Shown here in pieces: positions 31,296 to 42,437 of a stretch of 64,000 nucleotides of DNA (its first letter is position 1; each line of letters begins with the position of its first letter). The stretch lies in assembly GCA_946902985.2 (NCBI GenBank), contig OX336388.2, positions 226,632,467 through 226,696,466 on the forward strand, given 5' to 3'. The notes under the pieces were generated by a model. That model saw only the letters and a program-made list of their open reading frames with translations. It had not been told where the DNA came from and did not search any database. This DNA is from Meconema thalassinum (Eukaryota > Arthropoda > Insecta > Orthoptera > Tettigoniidae). Made by a program: the position numbers and the translations under genes.

Positions 31296-33600
31296 AATAG
31301 GGCCACTCGAATACCTAACAGGATGTATTAAGACTGACCAAGGCTCAGAGAAAGAAAAAAAACTAGCTCAAAACACAAGAATTCTTCAAAAGGAAGAAAG
31401 AATCTCAAAGGTGTGGTAAACCCTAAAATACCTAGCGATGGCCTCCTTAATACACCCTTCCATCACCTCTATAAAGCATCACGCAATAATTAAAACCAAA
31501 TAATAAATTAGTTTATTGCAAGAATAAACATGTCGAGAAATATAAATTTTGTCGATACCACGACCAATCAAAAATATCACTAATTATACTGAATTGTCTT
31601 TCAGCTATGGAATATGGGAAAGGCTTCCAAAATGTATTACCCATTATCTCAACTAACTTTTAGTTCTTTCAAAAATAAGGTATAATAATAATGATTTTCG
31701 GTAGCATAGGATAAGCACACACAACAACAAAAATAAATGAATTGAATAAACTGGATTCATTTCGGTTCATTAACTTAATGAAATTCTTACACAAAAAATA
31801 CCCTGATTATAACCAATAATCTTACACGACATTTTCAATAGCATTATATGGTCTTGTTATTTAATGATGAACTTAATATGGCATATTTACAGGGTATACA
31901 AATTTATAAAAGATTCTAGAATAATTTCGATTATTCTCTTCCCACTGACTTAATGTCACGACATTCACTTCTGCTAAAATTTGTTTAATTGTTTAATTTC
32001 TCATTTCATGGTATTTCTGCCGAACAGTTAAGTTAAGCAAAAATTAATCATAGATTAAGCATTAAATAGTTATCGGTGATCCTTGTTAAACATTCATGCT
32101 ATGGCAAAGTCAATATAATTTTACTGGAAATATTGAACTGGATATCCACTCAAGAGTTTTAACAATAATGCTCAGAAAAATACTAATCTTCACACAGGCA
32201 TTACTTCAAAATAATAACAGCGATAAAGTCACCTATGACAAAATATTAACCATACTAGGTGAAATACAACGCCCCTCTGGGTTGAAACCTCATTTAATCT
32301 ATTCTTGATTGGCACACGTTGCTCAATGTTCAACAAGAAAATTTGCTTCGCATAGCACTGTATCAAAATACTTAAACACAAGAGCATTATTCCTAATACA
32401 TGCCTCTTAAATTCTAACATGCACCTATAATTGGAGCCTTACTGTTTTAAATCCACAATTATGAAAATCAGTTGTTTATAATAAAAGCCTGAACTCGTGC
32501 TCAGAAAGATAATTTGATTCTGTAACATGTTATTAAAAAGCCTAGTGGATTCCAGAAATACTCCACCTATTTTTAGAAAACGCGCCTTACATTGATGTGT
32601 TACAATATTCATAGTTCTTAAACGTATGACTTATAGTAAGTCATCCCTGGGATTATCCTCGCAAATTTGGATGTCGTTCAAATACCCACTTAATAGAGAA
32701 AAACTATTGCACCAGAGGCAATGATATCAATTTAATTCAGTGTTAACTTCATAAGAGAAGAAAAGTATAACACTTACAACCACTCAAAACTGAGGTTGTA
32801 AAAATGATTATAAAAAACAAATCCAATCTCAAAATAAGATCTTCCCTGAATTTCCCGAACGCGAAAATGTCGGTGGATTAATCCTACAGCATGAATCTAG
32901 GTTAACCACAGAGGCTAAGCGACTAATGACCCATTAGAACAATCCACTTCGAAAATCACGCTCAGAAAATACAAGTTAAATCTGTTAATAAACTGAAGAA
33001 AAATAGTCTAAAGACTCGAAGTAACATTCAGAATAACTGGATCCGAAAACTTTCTAATATCGTTATAATAATTATGAAAGAAAAAATCTCCTCAGAGAAT
33101 AAGATAATCCAAGCGAAAGTGCTTAAAGAACATATTCACTAGAAAATGTAAAACTCAGTCAGAGTTCTCAACGCCGCTAAAAAAATGCGTTACTAAAATA
33201 TTCTTACACAAAAATCTGGAGATCTTTCTCCTACAGTGACTTCTCGACAATGAGGATGAGCATATCAGTTTAAATACTGTAAAATACTATTGAAATTTTA
33301 AATTTATCAATCAAAATAAAAAAAGGATGCACTCATTTTTATGAGTCAAAATCCTGGCATCATAGAAGGTCAGCATCGAAATAGGCATCGAACCTGCACT
33401 CTCTACTCAACCATTTAATCTACAAAAATCAAAATATGGCCATTTGTGGTTGCTCAAATGCCCCGCTACACTACAGTAACAAGTTGAAGTGATCTGTACC
33501 TTTGGCGAATCTGGATGTGGAAAAAAAAGGATATCGTTGGCCATCTAGGCTCGAGACCAACACAAGACATGCCGGACTCCAACTGGGTCCCCAGAGAACG
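31296..33600. other. 2.3 kb AT-rich, no gene recognised
   Basis: Only short ORFs without domain features (for example 32096-32308). No terminal repeats or tandem structure noticed. It could be host intergenic or intronic DNA or an old unrecognised repeat. Confidence 0.5.
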
Positions 33601-33620
33601 AGCCATAGTCCTAATAGGCT

Positions 33621-34139
33621 ATGATGTCTGCAAGCAACGGCATGGCCATGGCATCTGAAACTGGACGAAGAAATCAGGAAGAAGTGTCGTCTGCAACGTC
33701 AGAGAATAGACAATTTGACAAGAAGAAATGGAGAGAACGAAAATATAGCAAGAAATTCAAACTTCAGCAATGGGAAGAACGAACACGAAAAGCAGCGTTT
33801 TGAAAATACCAAAAGGAACTGAGAAAGACTGACCCATCTTTGCTGCAAAGGAAAGAACCAGAAGAAGGAAGTTCCGAGATAAAACCTAATCTTGTGAAGA
33901 AAAAGAAGTTGACTGCTTACCAACTAGCTCAATTGGAATATCAAAAAAGCCAGGAGGAGAAGAGACAGAGGAAAGAAGCAGCACTCAAGAGACAAGTAGA
34001 GAGAGAGGAGGCTTTACAAAGATATCGTACAAAGAAGACGGAGCGATATAAGATGTTGTCAAAGAAAACTGTGAGAGGCCAACCTGTCATGGGAGAGAGA
34101 ATGAAACTGCTGTTGGAAAAGATTCAACAGGAGGTATAA
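33621..34139 (+). pseudogene. CCDC59/TAP26-like coding sequence with one in-frame stop
   Basis: One frame runs from ATG 33621 to TAA 34137-34139, interrupted only by TGA 33801-33803. The ~172-residue product is very basic and K/E/R-rich. Its tail RYKMLSKKTVRGQPVMG followed by LLLEKIQ resembles the C-terminus of CCDC59 (thyroid transcription factor 1-associated protein 26), a nuclear protein of about 240 residues in mammals as I recall. No introns interrupt it. AATAAA (34155-34160) is followed about 18 nt later by an A-run, as in a processed, retroposed mRNA. The N-terminal part of the family seems missing or divergent. The alternative is a real gene with a sequencing error at 33801. Identity is from memory of the family and moderate. 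Confidence 0.5.
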
Positions 34140-34154
34140 GCCTCTTATTTGTAA

Positions 34155-34160
34155 ATAAAG
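34155..34160 (+). terminator. Polyadenylation signal of the CCDC59-like copy
   Basis: AATAAA 16 nt after the stop, followed by CAGTAAAAAA at about 34174-34183. Confidence 0.45.
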
Positions 34161-34183
34161 ACTCTTTATAATACAGTAAAAAA

Positions 34184-34614
34184 TAGGCTCGAACAACTCC
34201 AGACCGGTCGAAATGTCCCAATATATCCTGGCGATATCTTTCCACACGCATTAAAATACCGATGGCTGAACCGCAAACGGTTTATCAACTCGTCATGAAG
34301 CGAGAGTAATGATAAAAAGAGAGAGATGGCACAGGGGCTAATGCGCAAGATGGCGGCCGCGCGCAACCACCTTGAGATCAGTGAGTGTTGGGAACAGGGT
34401 GTTTGGAACTTAGAACAGGGTGCCTCTCCTCTTTTATCCGGGCTGGAAACCGGCACTAGGCATTGTCCCAGAGGCAGAGTTAACACCTCGCTACTACTGG
34501 TGTTCTTCTTGGTGTTATGGTAGAACTAATAAAGTACTAGATATTAGGCATACAGAGAATATATGCTTATATCAGAGGCCTTTCTTTACTTATACGCACA
34601 GGTATACGGATGGA
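34184..34614. other. Spacer between pseudogenes; contains a YY1-like motif
   Basis: No gene recognised. GCAAGATGGCGGCCGCGCGC (34345-34364) fits the YY1 consensus AANATGGCGGC and sits in locally GC-rich DNA, which may be a remnant of a promoter. Confidence 0.4.
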
Positions 34615-37600
34615 CTTCCCTTGCAATGTCCATAGGCATATGTAGCAATACCATCAGCAGCAATTACCCTTTTGTCGTCATGAGGTGAGAGAGCATTCTT
34701 ATTTAGTTCAACTGATGACACTTTGTGATGCTTTGATGTGATTATATTCATAGGAGTTCTCTTTAATTGCTTGTTAAGTAAACAGTATTTGTAGGTTTCG
34801 AACGTGATGCACTTAGTAACAACAATCTTCTTAATTCCCTTAATTTTTTTAATTTCGGATCCATCAATGTCCAAAGCATACATTTCTGCTCGAAGTCCTA
34901 CAAACCGCCTAATAGTACGAGCACAAGCCTCATCTTTAAATTTACCCAGAAAGTTTTTTTTTTTAGCGGAGTGGCAGGGATGGTTGGTTGGGTAATCAGA
35001 TGTATCAAGATGCTCCATAAACTGCAATTTGTCTTGATATATGTCTGTAGTTTTTACTAAATGGATGAAGGAATCAGTATCCATGTACATAAGTTTTAAA
35101 TTTTCTAAGCCGTAGTGAGGAAGCAAAACATCATAATGATAAGAATACATAAGAGTTTTGGAAATGTCCAGTACAGACAAACCGACATATATAGGTTTAT
35201 TTAAACACAAATAGTGCTAAATGTTCCGGCATAACTCAACAAGATGACAGTGTTTCGCCCCGGTGTGCGATTGGGCTCTTCAGTTGGTTAGAGCACACCT
35301 CACCAAGACACTGTCTAGTACACACTGGGAAGGCCATTGCAAGACTTATTTGATACATGTGTATCCGCGTCACGAGCAAGCCAGTGCACTATGGGAGTCG
35401 AAACTCCATTCCAAAGCAATTATAACCTTACCTTGGCATTTAATATACAATTTTCATAAGAAAATATGCATTGTCCATTGAGCCATAATATATTTAAACA
35501 CAAATAGTGCTAAATGTTCCGGCATAACTCAACAAGATGACAGTGTTTCGCCCCGGTGTGCGATTGGGCTCTTCAGTTGGTTAAAGCACACCTCACCAAG
35601 ACACTGTCTAGTACACACTGGGAAGGCCATTGCAAGACTTATTTGATACATGTGTATCCGCGTCACGAGCAAGCCAGTGCACTATGGGAGTCGAAACTCC
35701 ATTCCAAAGCAATTATAACCTTACCTTGGCATTTAATATACAATTTTCATAAGAAAATATGCATTGTCCATTGAGCCATAATATATTTAAACACAAATAG
35801 TGCTAAATGTTCCGGCATAACTCAACAAGATGACAGTGTTTCGCCCCGGTGTGCGATTGGGCTCTTCAGTTGGTTAAAGCACACCTCACCAAGACACTGT
35901 CTAGTACACACTGGGAAGGCCATTGCAAGACTTATTTGATACACGTGTATCCGCGTCACGAGCAATCCAGTGCACTATGGGAGTCGAAACTCCATTCCAA
36001 AGCAATTATAACCTTACCTTGGCATTGAATATACAATTTTCATAAGAAAATATGCATTGTCCATTTGTGTTTAAATATATTATGGCTCAATGGACAATGC
36101 ATATTTTCTTATGAAAATTATATATTCAATGCCAAGGAAAGGTTATAATTGCTTTGGAATGGAGTTTCGACTCCCATAGTGCACTGGCTTGCTCGTGACG
36201 CGGATACACATGTATCAAATAAGTCTTGCAATGGCCTTCCCAGTGTGTACTAGACAGTGTCTTGGTGAGGTGTGCTTTAACCAACTGAAGAGCCCAATCG
36301 CACACCGGGGCGAAACACTGTCATCTTGTTGAGTTATGCCGGAACATTTAGCACTATTTGTGTTTAAATATATTATGGCTCATTGGACAATGCATATTTT
36401 CTTATGAAAATTATATATATATAGGTTTGTTGAAGATAATTTTTTGTTTTGCCATGTGAACTGCTACTAGTTTATGGCTATATATTGTACGGTCAACAAA
36501 TGATGGTTTAGCTACAAGCTTCTCTAGCAACTTACTATTGGTTACTAGTCGAATATCAATCTTTTTACGTAAATTTTCCTTTGTTTTTCCAAATATTGCA
36601 TTATTAAACAGCTTATAGAGATCCTTCTCAAAATTGTTATTAGCTTGTTTTCTTAGTTAATTGTTAAATTCTATATAACTTTTTAGCCAGCACGACTGAC
36701 GAAATCTCAACACTCTGTGAATTTTAATCAGCTGCAATCCATGATTTAGCGCTTGTTTAAGTGCCATGTAGTGAACTACGTAGTAACGCCTGTTTCCAAG
36801 ATGTGGAATTAACTTCTTACCAGACACATGAGTTGGTTTTGTACATTAAGGCAGGAATGGTAAATCATTGTGAAGTTTGTGAAGCTTGGGTGGATAATCG
36901 ACATCTACCTCCAAAATAAAACCGAAGGGGTTGTTTTCTTTTAGGTTTGATAGATCAATCATATCTGGAGAGATCCATTCAAAGCCTCCACAGGGAAGAG
37001 GGTGACACATAGCCCAGCCATATTGGTTGTTGGCGTCCTCATACGTGATAAACTGTGATGGCTTCTCCGGATCGAACTCGGGCATATACTTCTTGTTTGC
37101 TTCGGCATAGCGATGTGATACCCGGCATATTCCTCCTCGTATTCCTGCTTCTACCATTAGAAACTGATCGTAATCTTGAAGTAATTCCAACTCAATCTTG
37201 GTGTAAAGTAGCATGGCATCCCATGTAAATCCTGGTGCGGTGAAGTAGTGTGCAGGATCTACTTTATGTGTTTCTACGGTTGTATTTCTAAAAGTTTCGA
37301 AGACATCTGCTAGTAGGAGCGTATCAGTTACTACATATAGATCACTATATTCACCTAAATCCTTAATATTAAAATGGTTCCGTATGTTCCTGGCATGCTG
37401 ATAATCTTCTTCGCTGATGTTCTCTTGGTTGAGCTTACTAGAGAATGCTTCTTTAGGAGGTAGAGATGTTTCGCTTAATTTCTCCGACGAGCTGAGGTAA
37501 TCATAAGGAAAGACGCCCTTCCTTGACATTAAAGCCGAATTTTCCTGCCCAAAAAAATTATTTATTTCGGGGAATGAAGTAAGGTTTTGCGCCAGTTTTT

Positions 37601-37915
37601 CTAAACTGCTTGCCATGAACCGGAATGTGTCTACAAATCTTAGTTTTATGTCCCCATCGTACTTGGTGAAGGAGATATAATTCTCTTCTGAATTAGAGAT
37701 AACTTCAACTTTTTCTGGTGTAAATTCTAGCTCTTTACAATGAAATGTGCATCGTATTTGCTCATATTATGGATACATACCGGGATGTAGTTACATGTTT
37801 TGTATTGTAAATTACAGCTATTATGTGCGCATCCTCGGTATTCTGATGCAATGCGACAGTGATCACGCACTTTCCAGTCCTTTTCGGTGAATTTTAGGTA
37901 GATTTCATTAGAAAG
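34615..37915 (-). pseudogene. Maverick/Polinton type-B DNA polymerase relic, split by an array
   Basis: Minus-strand coding from about 37915 down to 34615 follows protein-primed family B polymerase (DNA_pol_B_2) order: DWKVRDHCRI and RGCAHNSCNL; an exonuclease-type HNMSKYDAH near 37760; DGDIKLRFVDTFRFMASSL; the uninterrupted block 37616-36846 with GVFPYDYL, DLGEYSDLYVVTDTLLLADV and motif A DANNQYGWAM; motif B NNAIFGKTKEN near 36595; motif C YMDTDSF near 35085; ending DKRVIAADGIATYAYGH. Breaks: frameshift near 37740, TAA at 36846-36848, TAA near 36659, and a 1,218-bp insertion (35199-36416). No other Polinton gene (integrase, ATPase, capsid) is seen nearby, so only the polymerase remains. Confidence 0.85.
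35199..36416. repeat. Array of 293-bp units (three direct, then inverted) inside PolB
   Basis: TTTAAACACAAATAGTGC recurs at 35200, 35493 and 35786, an exact 293-bp period; the copies look about 98-99% identical. Near 36065 the array switches to one full inverted unit plus the start of another (to 36416). ATATATAGGTTT flanks the block on both sides (35187-35198 and 36417-36428), a 12-bp duplication. Each unit contains GCTCTTCAGTTGGTTAGAGC, close to a tRNA A-box/D-arm, and GAGTCGAAACTCC about 110 bp later, a weak B-box. The 72-codon ORFs in it are incidental. Confidence 0.85.
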
Positions 37916-38060
37916 CTAACTATTGCAATGGGTACCATGTTTCGACTTCCGGAAAATGTCGACATATCTTCACGTTTCACATCCCCCAGACCCCAAAACC
38001 ACCGTCAGTTCAAAAGTTTATATATAATTTATGTATATATGTATATATGTATCTATATAT
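37916..38060. other. Flank of LTR element 2, AT-rich
   Basis: TATATATGTATATATG-type microsatellite immediately before the LTR; target duplication ATAT 38057-38060. Confidence 0.5.
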
Positions 38061-38398
38061 TGAACCCATGTGCCATAGGGTCCAATGAGGGCGAATCCAT
38101 GTATTTGGGAAAGAAATGAAAGAAACGTATAGTTTCTAATGTAACTTAAAGAAAGATCCAGCTAAGATGCTAGCCTAATATGGTGCAAGAGGCGAGGACC
38201 AGGTGTTCGTGAGATGAGATCATCCCTCTTGACATTCAGAAGGGAGCGAGTCATGAGTATTAATAACCGAGTGGAAATTTCCCAAGATTAAACAAGGAAG
38301 CCTGACTCGGAAATTGACCTTACGTTGCTGGAAATTGACAACACCGCTTATGCGCCAGAAGAGGAATAATTAAATTTAACCCGTTTACAAGTATAATA

Positions 38399-38671
38399 AT
38401 GAGTAAACAAGTACAGTACAGTGAATCATTTCGAATGAGAGATTTTTTAGTAAAGAGAAACCATTTAATAATTGCGCAGGAGAAAACTGCAAACGCAAGA
38501 CGACGTCATCGGGGAATTACCAAGGCCTGTGTGGAGGGGAGAAAGCAAAAGAAATGCAACACCCACACAATTGAGGACGAGAAATTAATTAATATCTCCG
38601 AATTGCACGATCGATTCTTAGGGGCAATGAGATTATTTGACATTGAGAAGACGAGCTTTCGGAAGGTATAA
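38399..38671 (+). CDS. LTR-encoded 90-residue basic protein (hypothetical)
   Basis: ATG to TAA inside the 5' LTR, 338 bp from its start; the same 273 bp is intact in the 3' LTR (49194-49466). The product has a basic centre, ARRRHRGITK and GRKQKKC, between a polar N-terminus and a leucine-containing C-terminal helix (DEKLINISELHDRFLGAMRL). No family recognised. The last codons are AAG-GTA-TAA, which also resembles a weak splice donor. Preservation in both LTRs is expected simply from copying during retrotransposition, so it is not proof of function. It could be an accessory protein, part of a 5' exon, or chance. Confidence 0.35.
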   Translation: MSKQVQYSESFRMRDFLVKRNHLIIAQEKTANARRRHRGITKACVEGRKQKKCNTHTIEDEKLINISELHDRFLGAMRLFDIEKTSFRKV

Positions 38672-38776
38672 TTTTTATATTTGTGCCACCATTATTTTAG
38701 AAATTGGTCACAGAAAGGACTAGAGTCTTATTTTTTTGTAGTGAAATAGTATAAAGCTTCGGGCTTCACCAAGCCA

Positions 38777-38965
38777 ATCATGCAGTTATTCTGACAACCC
38801 GTGAGGGTGTTACTACGCATGCAGTCATTCCGACAGTCCGTGAGGGGCGTAAGACTACATCACAGCACATCAGTATCCAGACAGCCGTGTGGGGCGTAAC
38901 TCTGCGTCACATTGAAAACAGTTACTAGTACTCCTTGAGGGGAGAAACGCTGTGTTACACCGCAG
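38777..38965 (+). repeat. Four degenerate ~50-bp tandem repeats in the LTR
   Basis: CAGTTATTCTGACAACCCGT, CAGTCATTCCGACAGTCCGT, CAGTATCCAGACAGCCGTGT and CAGTTACTAGTACTCCTTGA start successive units. Each continues with a GAGGGGCGTAA-like block and an ACTACGTCACA-like block. The same array is in the 3' LTR (about 49572-49760). Confidence 0.6.
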
Positions 38966-39782
38966 AAGTAATATCCGATAGCCATAGGCGTCGCAGTATT
39001 AACAACTTGCTTGCCTCCATAAGGAGTGGTAAAGAAGAAATTTAAAGTATCGCCGTATTGGAATATTAGGAAAATCCTAGTTACAGGATTTAGGCCCGAC
39101 TGTATACAAGTTATAGTGAAAGTTCGTAAGATAAAGTCAGAGCAGGCTGCGAACGTCGGACTTAAAGGCGATAGGTCGTTAAATAGACGAACGAATATAT
39201 CATAACGTACGGAAGTACCGTACCAGAAAGATAAACTGTTATCTAAATTAAAGAACCCAAAAAGGGAAGAACAGAATAAGGTTCGGAACGTATATCAGAA
39301 ACGTAGGAGTGCTAGAACCGATCAAATAAAGAAGCACGGAGACTATAAACATTATCTCCAGAAAGCAGGCGAACTATTCTAAAAGTACTAGACTCGAGAA
39401 GTACTAGCTGCTATAAACTAAATCTATAGGTCATCGAGAGGTTAGTGAGGAGACCTCGATCCGAATAGACTTTTGCGAGGATCGATAAACAGATCTACAA
39501 AGAAGCCGTTCAAGCTAGATAAATAGCCGGTCATCCAGGATAGGAGTAGAAGAATTTGGATTCCAGGGAACAGTAGATGTTTCGAGACTTTCGTATTCTG
39601 CAGGATAGGAAGCCGACATTGAATAAATTTCACCCTTGGAAACGGGAAATTAAGAGGTCACGTGTGATAGGCTCAGAAATACGGCCTAGTGATCAAGAAT
39701 TGTGAAGTGTAAATTTATCAAGATTGTGTGTTAAATTAATATTTTGAGTGTTTATTATGTGTTCTAAAGGGACACATCAGTG

Positions 39783-39789
39783 TATAAAA
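39783..39789 (+). promoter_or_regulatory. TATA-like box in 5' LTR of element 2
   Basis: GTGTATAAAACTG, repeated in the 3' LTR at 50578 with one nearby change. A second candidate, TTATATAAAGC, lies at 41609-41619. Which, if either, is used is not known. Confidence 0.3.
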
Positions 39790-42156
39790 CTGTCGTCAAT
39801 GTTAAGTGTCTTAAATATATGTCAAGAAGTGTTTGTACATAAGATGAATTCCTTTAATATGGAGTAAAAGTTCAAAGTGGGCCAAAAATGAAACACCGCA
39901 CAAGAATAAAGATCATGGGACGATCTTAAAAACATGTGAGTACTGAATTTCATTCTATTTTGGTGTCAGGAATTGGTTGTGTACAAATCCACCGTAGTTC
40001 ATGAGTAAAAGGGATGTGTTTTAAGAAATAAATACTGAATAAACAAGAACGCGGTCTGAACAATAATAGAAATTTGAGAAATTATAAATAATTATGTAAA
40101 GAATAAATCCCGTAGAGGAAATATGTGAATAAAATGTTAATGTATTTAACGAATGTCATAAGAGCAAGCGAAATATCAGTAATTATCATGAAAGATATTT
40201 AAATAAAGTAAAGTTGAGATATGAAAGAAATAGCTTTTGAGCTTGTGTAAAGAATAAAGATAATACTAATAACTAAGTATGGAAATATTAAATAAAGATC
40301 AAATAAATTGATGTGAACATAAGAGCGTTAAAGCCTTAATATATGTGTAAGATATGATGTTCAAGGGAATGTTTTAAATGGGAGCGATTTATCGGCAACG
40401 GAAAAGATTAATATAAGAATTAAAAACAATATGAATTGTTACTAATGAGATTTATCAGTTCTTGGGAAGACATTTCGGCTTAAAATAATGCATAGCGCAA
40501 AGGAGCGCAAATAATATTAAAATGTCACGCTAGGAAAGCGTAGAAGTTAAAATACTTGGTAAATTACTTATGGAGGGTAGTTGATTGTAGTGAATTGATA
40601 ATTGTATAAGTCCTCTATTTGTGACGTTGTATCACGAGGCATTGTGTATGTATTAAAAGGGAGCTAATGTATGGTATTATTGAGCGTATGTCATGTAGGC
40701 CACGGCCGACTTTAAATCGCGTCTTGTATAAGTCCTTTATAAGGGAATGGTTCCCGAGGCATGTGAAGAGATTCGAACTCAGAATCCTCTTATGATAAAA
40801 GCCCCTTAATTCTCCGTCGTCGAATGTGTATTAATCTTCCCCAATCAATGAGGACCCTCTCATAATTAATAAATGCCAAGGGTACGAAAGTGGTCTATGA
40901 ACCAAAGAATATTTGTTTGAATGGATACAGTACAGTAAAAGCCCGGTCTCTCCCCAGGACTGAGTATAATGTGAAGGTTTGTTTTGAAAGCCTTGGAAAG
41001 GAGCTGCTAACGTGGGTTAGACAGAGAGTCGCCTGTCACCCTCCGTGTCATAAATCGCGCCCGAGTATAATGGCCCGGCTCTCTTAGAGTAAGGGTGGGC
41101 CGGAACCGTCTCGTAAGATGTAGTAAAGACACCGTGAGTGTTTAAAATTGTTAACGACCCGGGCGTTGAACCGAGGTCCTTGTAGATTGATATTTTCGTT
41201 TGCCTGTTCAGATCGTAGTTTCTTATGTGATAATGGTCTTATAAGACATAAGAGATAAATAACAATCCCTATTGTAATGATGTACGGAAGTAGGATTCCA
41301 CGAGTTAATTGAAGGCAACTAAGTTTCGGGAGTAACTATAGTTTTTTTGACTGTGTCAAGTATCTTCACGCTCTGGAGTACACAAGTGATTTCCTGATTA
41401 CCTTAATATATTTGTGAAAATAAAGAGAGATGATAACAGCTGAATGTGTGAACATGCCCAAAATATTGAGTTAGATAATTAACAAAAAAAAATTAAATGT
41501 AATTATACATTTGTTTTGAGGATTAAGAAAATATAAAAGATAGTATTTGAGGTGTACAAGAGTGACACCATTATTATGTAAAGCATGGAGCCAAAAGAGC
41601 TCGGAGTTATATAAAGCTTACAGTTGATGCTTTATGGAAGTAAGACTAAGTAGGAATTGTTGGTTTATGTGGAAACCATATGTTTAAATACAATATTTGT
41701 TTTATTATATTTGTGATTCCTTGTTCATTTGGAACAAGTAGATGATTATGGGTCAGTAATTAAATTGTTAAAGTGTTTGTAGCGCCATTAATTTTATTAA
41801 TTAAATGTGTTAAAATAGGAGTTGATTTTGTTGTTATTTTTGCAAGTGTATCCTCTAATTAATCCAAAATATGTGAGTCACAGAGTGGGGGAACTTACCG
41901 CTGCCCCGAAAATTCCGAATTGAGCTACGCTGGTATACTGTGATTGGCATATTTCTTGCTAAAAGGGCACATGGGGGCATATAAGTAATGTGCTGGATTA
42001 ATAACTAGAGGAACACTTAAGACGGTCATATCATGTAAAGTAAAGTAATGATAGGAGTAGCTACAACATAAAATATTAACTGACCGCATGGGTCCCTGGA
42101 AACTCATACCGAGCAGCCCTGAATTATATTATCAACCCCCCCTAGCAAACATTTCA

Positions 42157-42176
42157 TGGCGCCCAGTACGCAGGGC
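42157..42176 (+). other. Possible displaced primer-binding site, element 2
   Basis: TGGCGCCCAGTACGCAGGG shares its first nine bases with the tRNA-Lys PBS of element 1 but lies about 186 bp from the LTR end. TGGGGGCATATAAG directly after the LTR (41972) is an alternative PBS for an unidentified tRNA. Confidence 0.3.
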
Positions 42177-42437
42177 TGAGTTTTCTTAGGGAAACCCCGA
42201 GTTTTCTCGAAAAATCAAAATTTTCATTTTTTGAAAAAAATGGTTTTTCGAAATTTTGAATTTTAAATACTTCCATAAAGGTTTATGAAATTGAATAAAA
42301 GTATCAAAAGGGTACGTTGTAGTAAATACCCGTACCAAAGTAAAGTTTTAAAGAAATTGGGACACACTGATTCAGAGTATCATCTCTCAAGCATGTACTA
42401 GTGTGGTGGCATTAGTGGCCCACTTTATTCTCATAAG

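Larger units (their letters stand above)
38061..41971 (+). repeat. 5' LTR of element 2 (3,911 bp)
   Basis: Begins TGAACCCATGTGCC and ends AAAAGGGCACA. Contains a 90-codon ORF, four degenerate ~50-bp repeats, TATA-like boxes at 39783 (TATAAAA) and 41611 (ATATAAAG), and a 65-codon ORF at 40890-41087. The U3/R/U5 limits cannot be set by eye. Confidence 0.93.

Noticed and set aside
33370..33425. tRNA-like string with GGTTCGATGCC on the minus strand
   Set aside because: A-box to B-box spacing too short and no cloverleaf; chance or a heavily decayed SINE.
35263..35774. Two near-identical 72-codon ORFs in the 293-bp array
   Set aside because: They are present only because the unit is repeated and the third unit lacks a counterpart of equal status; no recognisable protein.
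35199..36416. CRISPR-like regular repeats
   Set aside because: Units are 293 bp, contiguous and without spacers, in a eukaryotic context.
40760..40800. B-box-like GAGTTCGAATCTC in the LTR of element 2 (minus strand)
   Set aside because: No A box at a suitable distance; not a tRNA gene.
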